NCBI RefSeq assembly: GCF_024170005.1
Contig: NZ_JALJXJ010000005.1
Span: forward strand, 372,001 to 436,000
Reading direction: 5' to 3'
Origin: Azospirillum lipoferum
GTDB lineage: Bacteria; Pseudomonadota; Alphaproteobacteria; Azospirillales; Azospirillaceae
DNA length: 64,000 nt
The position numbers and the translations under genes were made by a program. Positions 10,083 to 18,616 of this stretch are shown here, piece by piece; within the stretch, counting starts at the first letter, position 1, and every line of letters begins with the position of its first letter. The notes below the pieces were generated by a model. It saw only the letters and a list, made by a program, of their open reading frames with translations. It did not search any database and had not been told where the DNA came from.

Positions 10083-11183
10083 TCAGTAGGTGTAGAACAT
10101 CTTCTGGATGGCCTTGGTATCGGTCGTCTTGGTCAAGGCCAGCATCAGCAGGATGCGCGCCTTCTGCGGGTTCAGGGTGTCGCTGGCGACGAAATCCAGC
10201 TCGTCGTCGTTGGCCTCGCCGTTGCGGGCGACGATGCCGTTGCCGACGCGGGACGAGCGGACGATGAGCACGCCCTGCTTGCGGGCATCGACCAGACCGG
10301 GCTTCATGGCGTTGGACAGGCTGCCGTCGCCGACGCCGGCATGGATGATGCCCTTGGCCCCCGCCTTCACCAGCGCGTCGAGCGCCGTGCGGTTGTTGTT
10401 GGCATAGCCATAGACGATGTCCACCTGCGGCAGGCTGTCGAGGTTGGAGATATCGAACTCCGCCTCTGCGGTGTGCTTGCGCACGACCTGCCGGTAGAAG
10501 TGCGCCTTGTTGTCCTGCATGTAACCGAGGAAGCCCAGTTCCGGCGTGCGGAAGGTGTCGGCGGTCGAGGTGTTGGTCTTGGTCACGTCGCGGCCGGCGT
10601 TGATCTGGTCGTTGAGGGAGACCAGCACGCCCTTGCCGACGGCGTCCTTCGATCCGGCCAGCGTCACCGCATTGTAGAGGTTGACCGGGCCGTCGGCGCT
10701 GATGGCGGTGGAGGGCCGCATGGCGCCGACGATCACCACCGGCTTGGTGCTCTTGACCGTCAGGTTCAGGAAATAGGCGGTTTCCTCGATGGTGTCGGTG
10801 CCGTGGGTGATGACGATGCCATCGACGTCCTTCTGCGCCAGCAACTCGTTGACCCGCTTGGCCAGCTTCAACCAATGGTCGTTGGTCATGTTCTCGCTGG
10901 CGATCTGAAAGACCTGCTCGCCCTTGACGTTGGCGACCTTCTTCAGTTCCGGCACCGCTTCGATCAGCTTTTCCACGCCGACCTTGGCGGCGGTGTAGCC
11001 GACGGTGGTGGTGCTGGTGGCGCCGGTGCCGGCGATGGTACCGCCGGTCGCCAGGATGGTGACGTTGGGCAGCCCGTCATCGGCGAAGGCGGGGACGAAA
11101 GCGGCGCTTCCAGTCATCAACGTCGCGGCAAGCCCGGCGGCGGCCATGGTGCGGCTCATGGTGCGGGCGGTGGTCTTCAACAC
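10083..11183 (-). CDS. ansB: type II L-asparaginase, periplasmic
   Basis: 366 residues. Hydrolyses L-asparagine to aspartate and ammonia. Both threonine motifs are present: ILATGGTIAGTG with the nucleophilic Thr, and ITHGTDTIEET with the second catalytic triad. A Sec signal peptide (AAAGLAATLMTGSAAFVPAFA) points to export, as expected for the high-affinity type II enzyme. I start at GTG 11183 because a GAGAGGA lies about 5 nt upstream and the signal peptide follows directly; the longer frame to 11300 adds non-hydrophobic sequence. It supplies nitrogen or aspartate from external asparagine. Some of these enzymes also use glutamine; the sequence does not settle that. Confidence 0.9.
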   Translation of the reverse strand: MLKTTARTMSRTMAAAGLAATLMTGSAAFVPAFADDGLPNVTILATGGTIAGTGATSTTTVGYTAAKVGVEKLIEAVPELKKVANVKGEQVFQIASENMTNDHWLKLAKRVNELLAQKDVDGIVITHGTDTIEETAYFLNLTVKSTKPVVIVGAMRPSTAISADGPVNLYNAVTLAGSKDAVGKGVLVSLNDQINAGRDVTKTNTSTADTFRTPELGFLGYMQDNKAHFYRQVVRKHTAEAEFDISNLDSLPQVDIVYGYANNNRTALDALVKAGAKGIIHAGVGDGSLSNAMKPGLVDARKQGVLIVRSSRVGNGIVARNGEANDDELDFVASDTLNPQKARILLMLALTKTTDTKAIQKMFYTY

Positions 11184-11419
11184 GGCATTCCTCTCCCATT
11201 GCGATTTTCTTGGCCGACCCTTGCCAGCCCTTGGGAGTGCGCAGTCTGGGCAATGCCATTGAATGTCGTTCGTCAGGGCCATGAACAGTTTGCGCAACAA
11301 ATGTGAACGGCCGTTCGCAAAGCTGTCGCGGGACGGCGCCTCCCCGCCCAGCCTCCGCTTGCAGGAACGGCGGCCCGCCCCATGTGCGGGGAATGCCCGA
11401 CGAAAGGGAGAGCGTCATC

Positions 11420-11812
11420 ATGGTCCGCAACCGCCTGCCCAGCACCCGATCCCGTGCCCTTGTTGCCGCCGGTGCCGCCGCCGGCTTCGCCGTTGCGGCG
11501 ACGATCGCCCTGCCGGCGCTCGCCCATCATGGCTGGGGCGGCTATGACGCCGGCAAAACGCTGACCCTGACCGGCACGGTCGAGCAGTTCGCCTTCAGCA
11601 ACCCCCACGCCATGCTGAACCTGGGATCGGACGGGAAGCTGTGGCATGTGGTCCTGGCGCCGCCCGGCCGCATGACCGCGCGCGGCCTGCCGGACGGGAC
11701 GATCAAGCCCGGGCAGACGGTCACCGTCGTCGGCTATCCCAGCAAGTCCGACCCGGCGGAACTGCGGGCGGAGCGCATCACCGTCGGCGGGCAGACGGTC
11801 GAGTTGCGCTGA
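11420..11812 (+). CDS. DUF6152-family exported protein
   Basis: 130 residues with a signal peptide (ALVAAGAAAGFAVAATIALP, cleavage near ALA-HH). The mature start HHGWGGYDAGKTLTLTGTV and the small beta-barrel-like rest (GTIKPGQTVTVVGYPSK) match the DUF6152 family as I remember it. The terminal His-His could bind metal, but that is speculative. ATG 11420 has an AGGGAGAG ribosome site just upstream. The stop overlaps the start of the next gene by 1 nt, so the two are co-translated. Confidence 0.75.
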   Translation: MVRNRLPSTRSRALVAAGAAAGFAVAATIALPALAHHGWGGYDAGKTLTLTGTVEQFAFSNPHAMLNLGSDGKLWHVVLAPPGRMTARGLPDGTIKPGQTVTVVGYPSKSDPAELRAERITVGGQTVELR

Positions 11813-12315
11813 TGGACCACAGTCTGGGCCCGACCGGACCCGGCTGGCTGGTGGCGCTGGAAACCTCCGGCCTGGGCGACATGCTGCGTCAGTCGCTGTG
11901 GCTCTATCCACTGGTGGAGGTGCTGCACATCCTGGGTCTGGCGTTGCTGGTCGGATCCATCGCCGCCTTCGACCTGCGGCTGATGGGATTGCACACCCGC
12001 CTGCCGGCCGAGGCGCTGTCGCGGCTTCTGCTGCCGGTGGCGGTGGTCGGCTTCGTCATGGTGGTGCCGACCGGCATCCTCCTGTTCATCAGCGAGGCGA
12101 CGGCGCTGGCCCGCAATCCCGCCTTCCTGGTCAAGATGGGCCTGATGGTGCTGGCGCTGGGCAACATCGCCCTGTTCCATCGGGGCACCGGCAGACGGAT
12201 CTTCGATTGGGGCGGAGGAGGGAGGCCACCGCCGGCCGCGCGTGTCGCCGGAGCGGTCTCCCTTCTGCTGTGGGTGGGCGTGCTGGCGTCGGGACGGCTG
12301 ATCGCCTACCTGTAG
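11812..12315 (+). CDS. four-helix integral membrane protein (DUF6644/DUF2214-like)
   Basis: 167 residues, with hydrophobic helices at roughly 30-52 (LVEVLHILGLALLVGSIAAF), 70-92, 100-120 and 145-165. The family assignment is from memory and tentative. The conserved His in the first helix (VLHILG) and its pairing with a DUF6152 exported protein suggest the two act together at the inner membrane. The start is fixed by the 1-nt overlap with the upstream stop (TGATG). It ends 2 nt from the convergent SDR gene, leaving no room for a separate terminator. Confidence 0.7.
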   Translation: MDHSLGPTGPGWLVALETSGLGDMLRQSLWLYPLVEVLHILGLALLVGSIAAFDLRLMGLHTRLPAEALSRLLLPVAVVGFVMVVPTGILLFISEATALARNPAFLVKMGLMVLALGNIALFHRGTGRRIFDWGGGGRPPPAARVAGAVSLLLWVGVLASGRLIAYL

Positions 12316-12317
12316 CC

Positions 12318-13148
12318 TCAAGCCTGCTCGACGAAGTCGGTGCCGCGGGTCACGCCTTCCCAGGCTTCGATTTCCGCGATCACGGCGTCGAGCTTGGCGC
12401 GGGCGCGGCGGAGGGCGTCGGACCCCAGCAGCAGATGGAGCGGCGGTGTATCGGAGCGGACGGCGGCCAGGATGGCCTGCGCCGCGCGATCCGGATCGCC
12501 GAGCTGGCGGCCGGCCATGCCGTCGAAGGCGGACGACATCCGCCCGACGCTGTCGGCGTAGGCCGCGTCCTCGGCAGCGCTCTTGCGGATCGAATGGGTG
12601 GACAGGAAGTCGGTGCGGAAGGCGCCGGGCGCCACCGCCGTCACTTTGATGCCGAGCGGGCCGACCTCCTGCGCGAGGCTGGAGGACAATCCTTCCAGAG
12701 CGTGTTTGGCCGCAGCGTAGAGGCCGGAACCGGCGCCGGGCGCCCGTCCGGCGATGGAGGTGATGTTGACGATATGCCCGGTACCCTGGGCGCGCAGGCG
12801 GGGCAGGGCGGCGCGGATGATGCGGAAGGGGGCGAACACGTCGACCGCGAACAGCCGGGCGACCTCGTCGTCGCTCGCCTGCTCGACCGCCCCCAGCAGG
12901 CCGTAGCCCGCATTGTTGACGATCACGTCGATGCGGCCGGCGAGAGCGAAGGCCTCGACGACGGCAGCTTCGGCCGCATCGCCATCGGCGAGGTCGACGG
13001 TGAGGACATGGAGGGTGCCGCGCCCGGCAGGGAGGTCCGGCTTGCCGCTGCGGACGGTGCCGATGACGGTATCGCCTTCCGCGAGGGCCGCCTTGGCGAG
13101 TGCCAGCCCGAGGCCGCGCGAGATGCCGGTGATGAACCATGTGGTCAT
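12318..13148 (-). CDS. SDR-family oxidoreductase
   Basis: 276 residues. Classical short-chain dehydrogenase/reductase: cofactor motif TGISRGLG near residue 7, NNAGYGLLG, catalytic Ser in ITSIAG and Tyr/Lys in YAAAKHALEG. Close relatives are annotated as oxidoreductases of unknown substrate. ATG 13148 has AAAGGAG 6-7 nt upstream. It is divergent from a LysR gene 106 bp away, the usual layout for a LysR regulator and its target. Confidence 0.87.
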   Translation of the reverse strand: MTTWFITGISRGLGLALAKAALAEGDTVIGTVRSGKPDLPAGRGTLHVLTVDLADGDAAEAAVVEAFALAGRIDVIVNNAGYGLLGAVEQASDDEVARLFAVDVFAPFRIIRAALPRLRAQGTGHIVNITSIAGRAPGAGSGLYAAAKHALEGLSSSLAQEVGPLGIKVTAVAPGAFRTDFLSTHSIRKSAAEDAAYADSVGRMSSAFDGMAGRQLGDPDRAAQAILAAVRSDTPPLHLLLGSDALRRARAKLDAVIAEIEAWEGVTRGTDFVEQA

Positions 13149-13233
13149 GGGAGTCTCCTTTCGCGACCAGAGATACATCCCGTGATCTGCTCACAGAATA
13201 CCCGGATTTCTGACGATACTTGTAAGTGCGGCT

Positions 13234-13249
13234 GAAGAATGCTTTCTTC
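13234..13249. promoter_or_regulatory. inverted repeat in front of LysR start
   Basis: GAAGAA-TGCT-TTCTTC, a perfect 6-bp inverted repeat ending 5 nt before the LysR ATG, in the SDR/LysR divergent promoter. Its position would suit an autoregulatory site or one that blocks the ribosome site; there is no direct proof. Confidence 0.35.
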
Positions 13250-13254
13250 GACCC

Positions 13255-14217
13255 ATGGATCCCTTGCTCTCCGGCAGCGACTACAACCAGCTTCGCGCGT
13301 TCCTCGCCGTCGGCGAGACGCTGAGTTTCAGCCGCGCGGCGGAGCGGCTGGGCGTTTCCCCCTCGGCGCTCAGCCAGCTGGTGCGCGGATTCGAGGAGCG
13401 GGTCGGGGTGCGGCTGCTCAACCGGACCACGCGCAGCGTCGCGCTGACCGACGCCGGTGAGAATCTGTTCCGGCGTGTCCAGCCGGCCGTCTCGGAACTC
13501 GGCGACGCCATCGGGCAGGTGCGCCAGTATCGCGAACGTCCGGCCGGCATTGTGCGCGTCCATAGCTTTCGTGCGGCGGCGGAGCGCTACATCGAACCGA
13601 TGCTGGCGGACTTCGCGCGGGACTTTCCGGACGTCGTGCTGGACATCACGCTGGACGACACGGTGGTGGATCTGGTGGCCGGCGGCTTCGATGCGGCCAT
13701 CCGGATCGGCGAAGTGATCGATCGCGACATGGTCGCCGTGCGTCTCGGTCCCGACCTGCGGCAGATCGCCGTGGCATCGCCCGGATATCTCGATCTTCAT
13801 GGCCGGCCTGCGCATCCGCGCGATCTGGTCGACCACCGCTGCATCCGCTGGCGCTGGCCGGGTCATGTGATGCCCTATGCCTGGGAGTTCTTCGGGAACG
13901 GATCCTGGTTCGAGGTCGCGGTCGACGGGCCGCTGATCTTCAACGACAAGGAGATGGTATTGCGCGCGACCCTGCGGGGGATCGGGATCGGCTTCTGCGT
14001 CGAGGATTCGGTGGCCGGCCATATCGCGGCGGGGGCGCTGGTTCCGCTGCTGGAGGAGTGGTCCGCCGCCTTTCCCGGCCGGTTCCTGTGCTATCCGCGC
14101 CAGCGGCAGATGGCCCCGGCCCTGCGGGCCTTCCTCGACGCGGTCCGTGCGGTCGATTCCAGGACGGACGACAAAACCGATGCCCGGCCGGAGCAGGAGG
14201 ATCGTCACCGTCCTTGA
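13255..14217 (+). CDS. LysR-family transcriptional regulator
   Basis: 320 residues. An N-terminal winged helix-turn-helix (about 8-65: FLAVGETLSFSRAAERLGVS, then LSQLVRGFEERVGVRLLNRT) is followed by a LysR substrate-binding domain of the type with an RFYP-like C-terminal segment (FPGRFLCYPRQRQMAPALRA). The start is ATG 13255. It most likely controls the divergent SDR gene. The inducer is unknown. Confidence 0.9.
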   Translation: MDPLLSGSDYNQLRAFLAVGETLSFSRAAERLGVSPSALSQLVRGFEERVGVRLLNRTTRSVALTDAGENLFRRVQPAVSELGDAIGQVRQYRERPAGIVRVHSFRAAAERYIEPMLADFARDFPDVVLDITLDDTVVDLVAGGFDAAIRIGEVIDRDMVAVRLGPDLRQIAVASPGYLDLHGRPAHPRDLVDHRCIRWRWPGHVMPYAWEFFGNGSWFEVAVDGPLIFNDKEMVLRATLRGIGIGFCVEDSVAGHIAAGALVPLLEEWSAAFPGRFLCYPRQRQMAPALRAFLDAVRAVDSRTDDKTDARPEQEDRHRP

Positions 14218-14270
14218 ACCCGTGCCGTTGCCTGGGCAGAGTGGCCGTAATACTTTCGACCCGAAGGAAA

Positions 14271-15944
14271 ATGGCCGTGAACATCCTGGGACGCACCGTT
14301 GCGCTCACCCTGTCGCTGTTCGTCTGGGTGGCGGGGACGGGAGAGGCCGCGGCGGACCGGCGGGTGGCGCTGGTGATGGGCAACAGCACCTATCAGTATG
14401 CGCCGCGGCTGCCCAACCCGACCAACGATGCCAAGGCGATGGCCGACTCCCTGCGTGCCGCCGGGTTCGAACTGATCGGCGGGGCGCCGCAGCTCGACCT
14501 CGACCGGGCGGGGACCGAACGGGTGATCCGCAGCTTCGGCGCCAAGCTGGCCGGGGCCGATGTCGGGCTGTTCTTCTATGCCGGGCACGGCATGCAGGCC
14601 AGGGGCACCAACTATCTGCTGCCGGTCTCCGCCAATCTGGAGAAGGAGGCGGATGTCCGCTACGAACTGATCGACGTCGCCATGGTGCTGGACGAGATGG
14701 CGCTGGCGGAAAGCCGGCTGAACATCGTCATCCTGGACGCCTGCCGCAACAACCCCTTCGGCGGGCGCGGCCTGCGCGCGGCGTCGCCCGGTCTGGCGCA
14801 GATGCAGGCGCCGGCCGGCACCATCATCGCCTACGCGACCCAGCCGGGTGCGGTGGCGGCCGACGGGGCCGGGGCCAACAGCCCCTATACCGAGGCGCTG
14901 TCGAAGGCGATGCTGAAGCCGGGCGAGACGGTGTTCGACGTCTTCAACGATGTCGGCATCGCGGTGAAGCGCAACTCCGGCGGTGTGCAGCAGCCCTGGG
15001 TCTCGGCCTCTCCCATCGAGGGGCGCTTCTATTTCCTCGGGCCGACCACCGTGGTGACGGCGCCTCCGGCCGACGCGGCACCCGCCCTCAACGCCGTGAA
15101 CGCCGACAAGGAAATGCTGTTCTGGGACAGCATCAAGGGCAGTTCCAACCGCGGCCTGTTCGAGGCCTATCTGAAGCAGTTCCCGCAGGGCACCTTCGCC
15201 CCCATCGCCGAGGCGCGTGTCGCGGAGTTGGGCGGGACGGTGCCGTCCGAGCGGGCCCAGCTTTCGGTCGCCTCCCTGGCCGCCCCGCCGGTTCCGACCC
15301 AAGCTCCGGCGCCGGTCCCGACACCGATGCCGGCTCCCACCGTAACCCCCGCTCCGGCCGCCCCGCCGGCCCGGCCGCTGGATGTGTCGGCGATCCCCTA
15401 TCTCAGCGCCAAGTCGCGGGAGACACTGGCGATGTATGCCGGGCTGCCGTCGCCCAAGGCGCTGGCGATCTCGACCAAGGGCAACTACGCCTATTTCTCC
15501 AACAAGTCGAACAGCCGGACCGGGGACGACGTCAAGCGCAGCGCCCTGCAATATTGCCAGTACCGGGCGGAGGAGCCCTGCACCCTCTATGCCGTCGACG
15601 ACGCGGTGGTGATGGACGGCAAGCGCTTCACCCCGATGCCGGTGGAAATCCTGGGGAGCGGCCGCTTCGATCCGGCCCGCGTGCCCTTCGTCAGCGACCA
15701 CACACGCAAGGTCGGCATGGTGAATTACCAGCGCAACCCCGGCCACAAGGCGCTGGCCGTGACCCTGGCCGGCCGCTGGGCCACCGTCTGGGATCGTGAC
15801 AGCGACCAGGAAGCGAAGGATGCCGCGCTGGAACGCTGCGAACAGTCCAGCGGCAACCACGACTGCATGCTCTACGCCGTCGGCGACAAAATCGTCTTCG
15901 AGGAGGTGCCGGATGAGGATGAGGAGGACGAGGAGGAGGAGTGA
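14271..15944 (+). CDS. secreted caspase-family protein with duplicated C-terminal module and acidic tail
   Basis: 557 residues from ATG 14271 (GAAGGAA ribosome site). Signal peptide, then a caspase-like p20 domain: RVALVMGNSTYQ, catalytic His106 in FFYAGHGMQ and Cys158 in LDACRNNPFGG. A Pro/Ala-rich linker (about 340-370) leads to two related modules at about 405-450 and 485-535, each starting LA(I/V)-T and ending with Cys-x-LYAV-D, similar to DUF4189-type units. The protein ends in a run of Asp/Glu. Bacterial orthocaspases normally cleave after basic residues. The export signal places it in the periplasm or outside. The neighbours give no clue to its target. Confidence 0.85.
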   Translation: MAVNILGRTVALTLSLFVWVAGTGEAAADRRVALVMGNSTYQYAPRLPNPTNDAKAMADSLRAAGFELIGGAPQLDLDRAGTERVIRSFGAKLAGADVGLFFYAGHGMQARGTNYLLPVSANLEKEADVRYELIDVAMVLDEMALAESRLNIVILDACRNNPFGGRGLRAASPGLAQMQAPAGTIIAYATQPGAVAADGAGANSPYTEALSKAMLKPGETVFDVFNDVGIAVKRNSGGVQQPWVSASPIEGRFYFLGPTTVVTAPPADAAPALNAVNADKEMLFWDSIKGSSNRGLFEAYLKQFPQGTFAPIAEARVAELGGTVPSERAQLSVASLAAPPVPTQAPAPVPTPMPAPTVTPAPAAPPARPLDVSAIPYLSAKSRETLAMYAGLPSPKALAISTKGNYAYFSNKSNSRTGDDVKRSALQYCQYRAEEPCTLYAVDDAVVMDGKRFTPMPVEILGSGRFDPARVPFVSDHTRKVGMVNYQRNPGHKALAVTLAGRWATVWDRDSDQEAKDAALERCEQSSGNHDCMLYAVGDKIVFEEVPDEDEEDEEEE

Positions 15945-16045
15945 CCGGCGACGCGGGAGCGGTGGGGGCATCGCGCTGTCTCTGGTGATTTGCGCCGTCA
16001 TGCCCGACACTGGGCGCCAGCGGGGGATGGAGCGGGACTGACGGA

Positions 16046-17131
16046 ATGAGCAGGTGGTGGAGCGTGTCGGTGTCCTGGATGGCGCGGAACCGGTCCAAGC
16101 TGGTGCATGCCCTGCGGATGACCGCCTCCACCCTGGCGACCTTTGCGCTGGCGGAGGTGCTGGACCTGCCGCAGGGCTTCTGGGCCGTCATCACGGCGCT
16201 CATCGTGACCCAGAGCAATGTCGGCGGATCGCTGAAGGCGGCGCTGGACCGTTTCGTCGGATCGCTGGTCGGCGTCGCCTATGGCGGGGTGGTCGCCATG
16301 CTGATCCCGCACACCGATGGGCTGGCGCGGGCCGCGGCGCTGCTGGCGGCGGTGGCACCGCTCTCCTATCTCGCCGCGAAGTCGGCCGGCTTCCGCATCG
16401 CGCCGATCACCGCGATCATCGTGCTGCTAGGCAGCGCCGGGGCCAGCCTCGGCCCGCTCAGCTTCGCCACCGACCGCATGCTGGAGGTCGGGCTCGGCTG
16501 CATCGTCGGCATCCTGGTGTCGCTTCTGGTGGTGCCGGCCCGTGCTTCGCGTTCCGTGCTGGAGACGGCGGCGGAGGTGGCGCGGTTGCTGGCCGACCAG
16601 CTCGACAGGCTGGCCGGCGCCGACGATGCCTCGCAGGCCGCCATGAACCGGTTGGCGGTGCGCACCCGCCAGGCCCTCACCCGGCTGGAAACCCTGGTGG
16701 GGGAGGCGGCGCGGGAGCGGCGGAGCCGGCTGGCCGACATGCCCGATCCCGATCCGCTGCTGCGCACGCTGATGCGGCTGCGGCACGACGTGGTGATGCT
16801 GCGCCGCGCGGTGGGCGAGCCGCGGCAGGACGTCGCCGACCGCGACGTCTGCCCCGACTGGACCCCGGTCGCCGCAGCGGGGGCGGCCACCCTGCGCGGT
16901 CTGGCCGACGCCCTGGCCACCGGTCGGCCGCCCGACCGTTCCACCGCGCTTGCCGATGCGCTGGCGGCCTACCGTACCAGCATCGATCGCACCCGCGCCG
17001 AACGGCGGACGCGCGACCTGCCGACCGACTGGCTGTGGCGGATGTTCGGCACCGGCTTCGCACTGGAACAGTTCCGCCGCAATCTGGACGACCTCGTCGA
17101 GCGGACGGCCGATTTCGCCGCCCATGGGTAG
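16046..17131 (+). CDS. FUSC-family membrane protein (aromatic acid exporter-like)
   Basis: 361 residues. The N-terminal half holds about five or six hydrophobic helices with the FUSC signature around FWAVITALIVTQSNVGGSLK. The C-terminal half is a helical cytoplasmic domain rich in Arg and Glu. Relatives such as AaeB and YccS are fusaric-acid or hydroxybenzoate exporters; substrate here unknown. The protein is about half the size of AaeB (about 650), so it may act as a dimer. It starts 101 bp after the caspase gene and has a strong hairpin after its stop. Confidence 0.8.
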   Translation: MSRWWSVSVSWMARNRSKLVHALRMTASTLATFALAEVLDLPQGFWAVITALIVTQSNVGGSLKAALDRFVGSLVGVAYGGVVAMLIPHTDGLARAAALLAAVAPLSYLAAKSAGFRIAPITAIIVLLGSAGASLGPLSFATDRMLEVGLGCIVGILVSLLVVPARASRSVLETAAEVARLLADQLDRLAGADDASQAAMNRLAVRTRQALTRLETLVGEAARERRSRLADMPDPDPLLRTLMRLRHDVVMLRRAVGEPRQDVADRDVCPDWTPVAAAGAATLRGLADALATGRPPDRSTALADALAAYRTSIDRTRAERRTRDLPTDWLWRMFGTGFALEQFRRNLDDLVERTADFAAHG

Positions 17132-17153
17132 GCGACTGCCGGCGAATGACGAA

Positions 17154-17182
17154 AGGGCCGGCACCGCGAGGATGCCGGCCCT
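17154..17182. terminator. bidirectional hairpin terminator
   Basis: AGGGCCGGCA and TGCCGGCCCT form a perfect 10-bp stem with a 9-nt loop, between the convergent FUSC gene and the small hypothetical gene. There is only a short T tract on either side, as is common in GC-rich genomes. Confidence 0.7.
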
Positions 17183-17212
17183 GACCGTTTCCAAAAGACC
17201 GGGTTTGTCCGT

Positions 17213-17458
17213 TCAGCGGTCGCCCAGATCGTGTTCGATCTCGGTCACCAGCCGTTCGGCACAATGCAGCGCCCGCTGCCGGTCCTCATCGCTCATGCCT
17301 TGCATGGGGTCGGACTGGGCCGGGAAGGACTCCGACCGGCAGAGCCGGCGGCCCGAGGCGCAGACCATCACTTCGTACTGGCGGCTGTCCTCGTTGAACA
17401 GGCACTCGGACTCGAAGCCCTTGGCGTCGGTTTCGGTCCACATGATCGTCTTGCTCAT
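17213..17458 (-). CDS. small conserved-looking hypothetical protein
   Basis: 81 residues, soluble and acidic, with no signal peptide or membrane helix. AGAAGGAG lies about 8 nt before the ATG, and codon use is like that of its neighbours. Four cysteines (in SECLF, MVCASGRRLC and ALHCAE) could bind metal or form disulfides. Function unknown. It lies 34 nt downstream of gap? No: it follows gap on the same strand (gap stop at 17493), so it may be the last gene of the gap transcript. Confidence 0.6.
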   Translation of the reverse strand: MSKTIMWTETDAKGFESECLFNEDSRQYEVMVCASGRRLCRSESFPAQSDPMQGMSDEDRQRALHCAERLVTEIEHDLGDR

Positions 17459-17492
17459 CGTCCGGCTCCTTCTGGTCTGGGTCGGGCTGGTC

Positions 17493-18500
17493 TTATTGGG
17501 CCTTCGCCATCGCGACGGCGGTGTCGGCCATCCGGTTGGAGAAGCCCCACTCGTTATCGTACCACGCCATGACGCGGACGAAATTGCCGTCGATCACTTT
17601 CGTCTCCTTCAGCGCGAAGGTCGAGCTGTGCGGGTCGTGGTTGAAGTCCGACGACACCAGCTCCTCGTCATAAGCGGCCAGCACGCCCTTCAGGGCGCCG
17701 TTGGCGGCCTCGGAGATCGCCTTGACGATTTCCTCGACCGAGGTGGCGCGCTTGGCGGTGAACTTGAAGTCGACGACCGACACGTTCGGGGTCGGAACGC
17801 GCATGGCGGTGCCGTCCAGCTTGCCCTTCAGCTCCGGCAGCACCTTGCCGACCGCCTTGGCCGCACCGGTCGAGGTCGGGATCATGTTCAGGGCCGCCGC
17901 GCGGGCGCGGTGCAGGTCCTTGTGGTTGGTGTCGACGATCCGCTGGTCACCCGTGTAGGAGTGGATCGTGGTCATGAAGCCCTTCTCGATGCCGACGAGG
18001 TTGTTCAGCACGAAGGCGACCGGGGCCAGGCAGTTGGTGGTGCAGGAGGCGTTGGAAACGATCTTGTGCTCGGCGGTCAGCTTGTCGTGGTTGACGCCGT
18101 AGACGACGGTGATGTCCTCGTCGGTGGCAGGCGCCGAGATCAGCACCTTCTGCGCACCGGCTTCCAGATGCTTGGCGGCATCGGCGCGCTTGGTGAAGAT
18201 GCCCGAGCATTCCATGGCGATCTCGACGCCGAGATCCTTCCACGGCAGCTTGGCCGGGTCACGTTCCTGCACGACCTTGATGGAGTGGCCGTTGACGATC
18301 AGGACGCCGTCACCCGTCTCGATGGTGCCGGGGAAGCGGCCGTGGACGCTGTCGTATTTCAGCAGGTGCGCGTTGGCCTTCAGATCGGCGAGGTCGTTGA
18401 TCGCCACGACCTCCACGTCCTTGCGGCCGCTCTCGTAGATGGCGCGCAGAACCAGACGGCCGATGCGGCCAAAACCGTTGATCGCTACCCGTACAGCCAT
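17493..18500 (-). CDS. gap: glyceraldehyde-3-phosphate dehydrogenase, type I
   Basis: 335 residues, full length. NAD-binding motif INGFGRIGRLV at the N-terminus, catalytic Cys153 in SNASCTTNCLAP, and the substrate-binding segment NMIPTSTGAAKAVGKVLPEL. Oxidises glyceraldehyde 3-phosphate to 1,3-bisphosphoglycerate in glycolysis, or the reverse in gluconeogenesis. I start at ATG 18500 (GGAGCAC upstream); the frame open to 18656 lacks homology. It is followed upstream by a half-size phosphoglycerate kinase-like gene (116-bp gap), a degraded echo of the common gap-pgk order. Confidence 0.96.
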   Translation of the reverse strand: MAVRVAINGFGRIGRLVLRAIYESGRKDVEVVAINDLADLKANAHLLKYDSVHGRFPGTIETGDGVLIVNGHSIKVVQERDPAKLPWKDLGVEIAMECSGIFTKRADAAKHLEAGAQKVLISAPATDEDITVVYGVNHDKLTAEHKIVSNASCTTNCLAPVAFVLNNLVGIEKGFMTTIHSYTGDQRIVDTNHKDLHRARAAALNMIPTSTGAAKAVGKVLPELKGKLDGTAMRVPTPNVSVVDFKFTAKRATSVEEIVKAISEAANGALKGVLAAYDEELVSSDFNHDPHSSTFALKETKVIDGNFVRVMAWYDNEWGFSNRMADTAVAMAKAQ

Positions 18501-18616
18501 GATGTGCTCCAGTCGTTCGGTTGCGGTCCTGTGCCGATTGGGGCGGAGACCTGTTTCAACCGGGGAAAGCGGGGATCGACCCGCAGGAATTGCAATTTTA
18601 AGGCGTGGGCCCTCGC

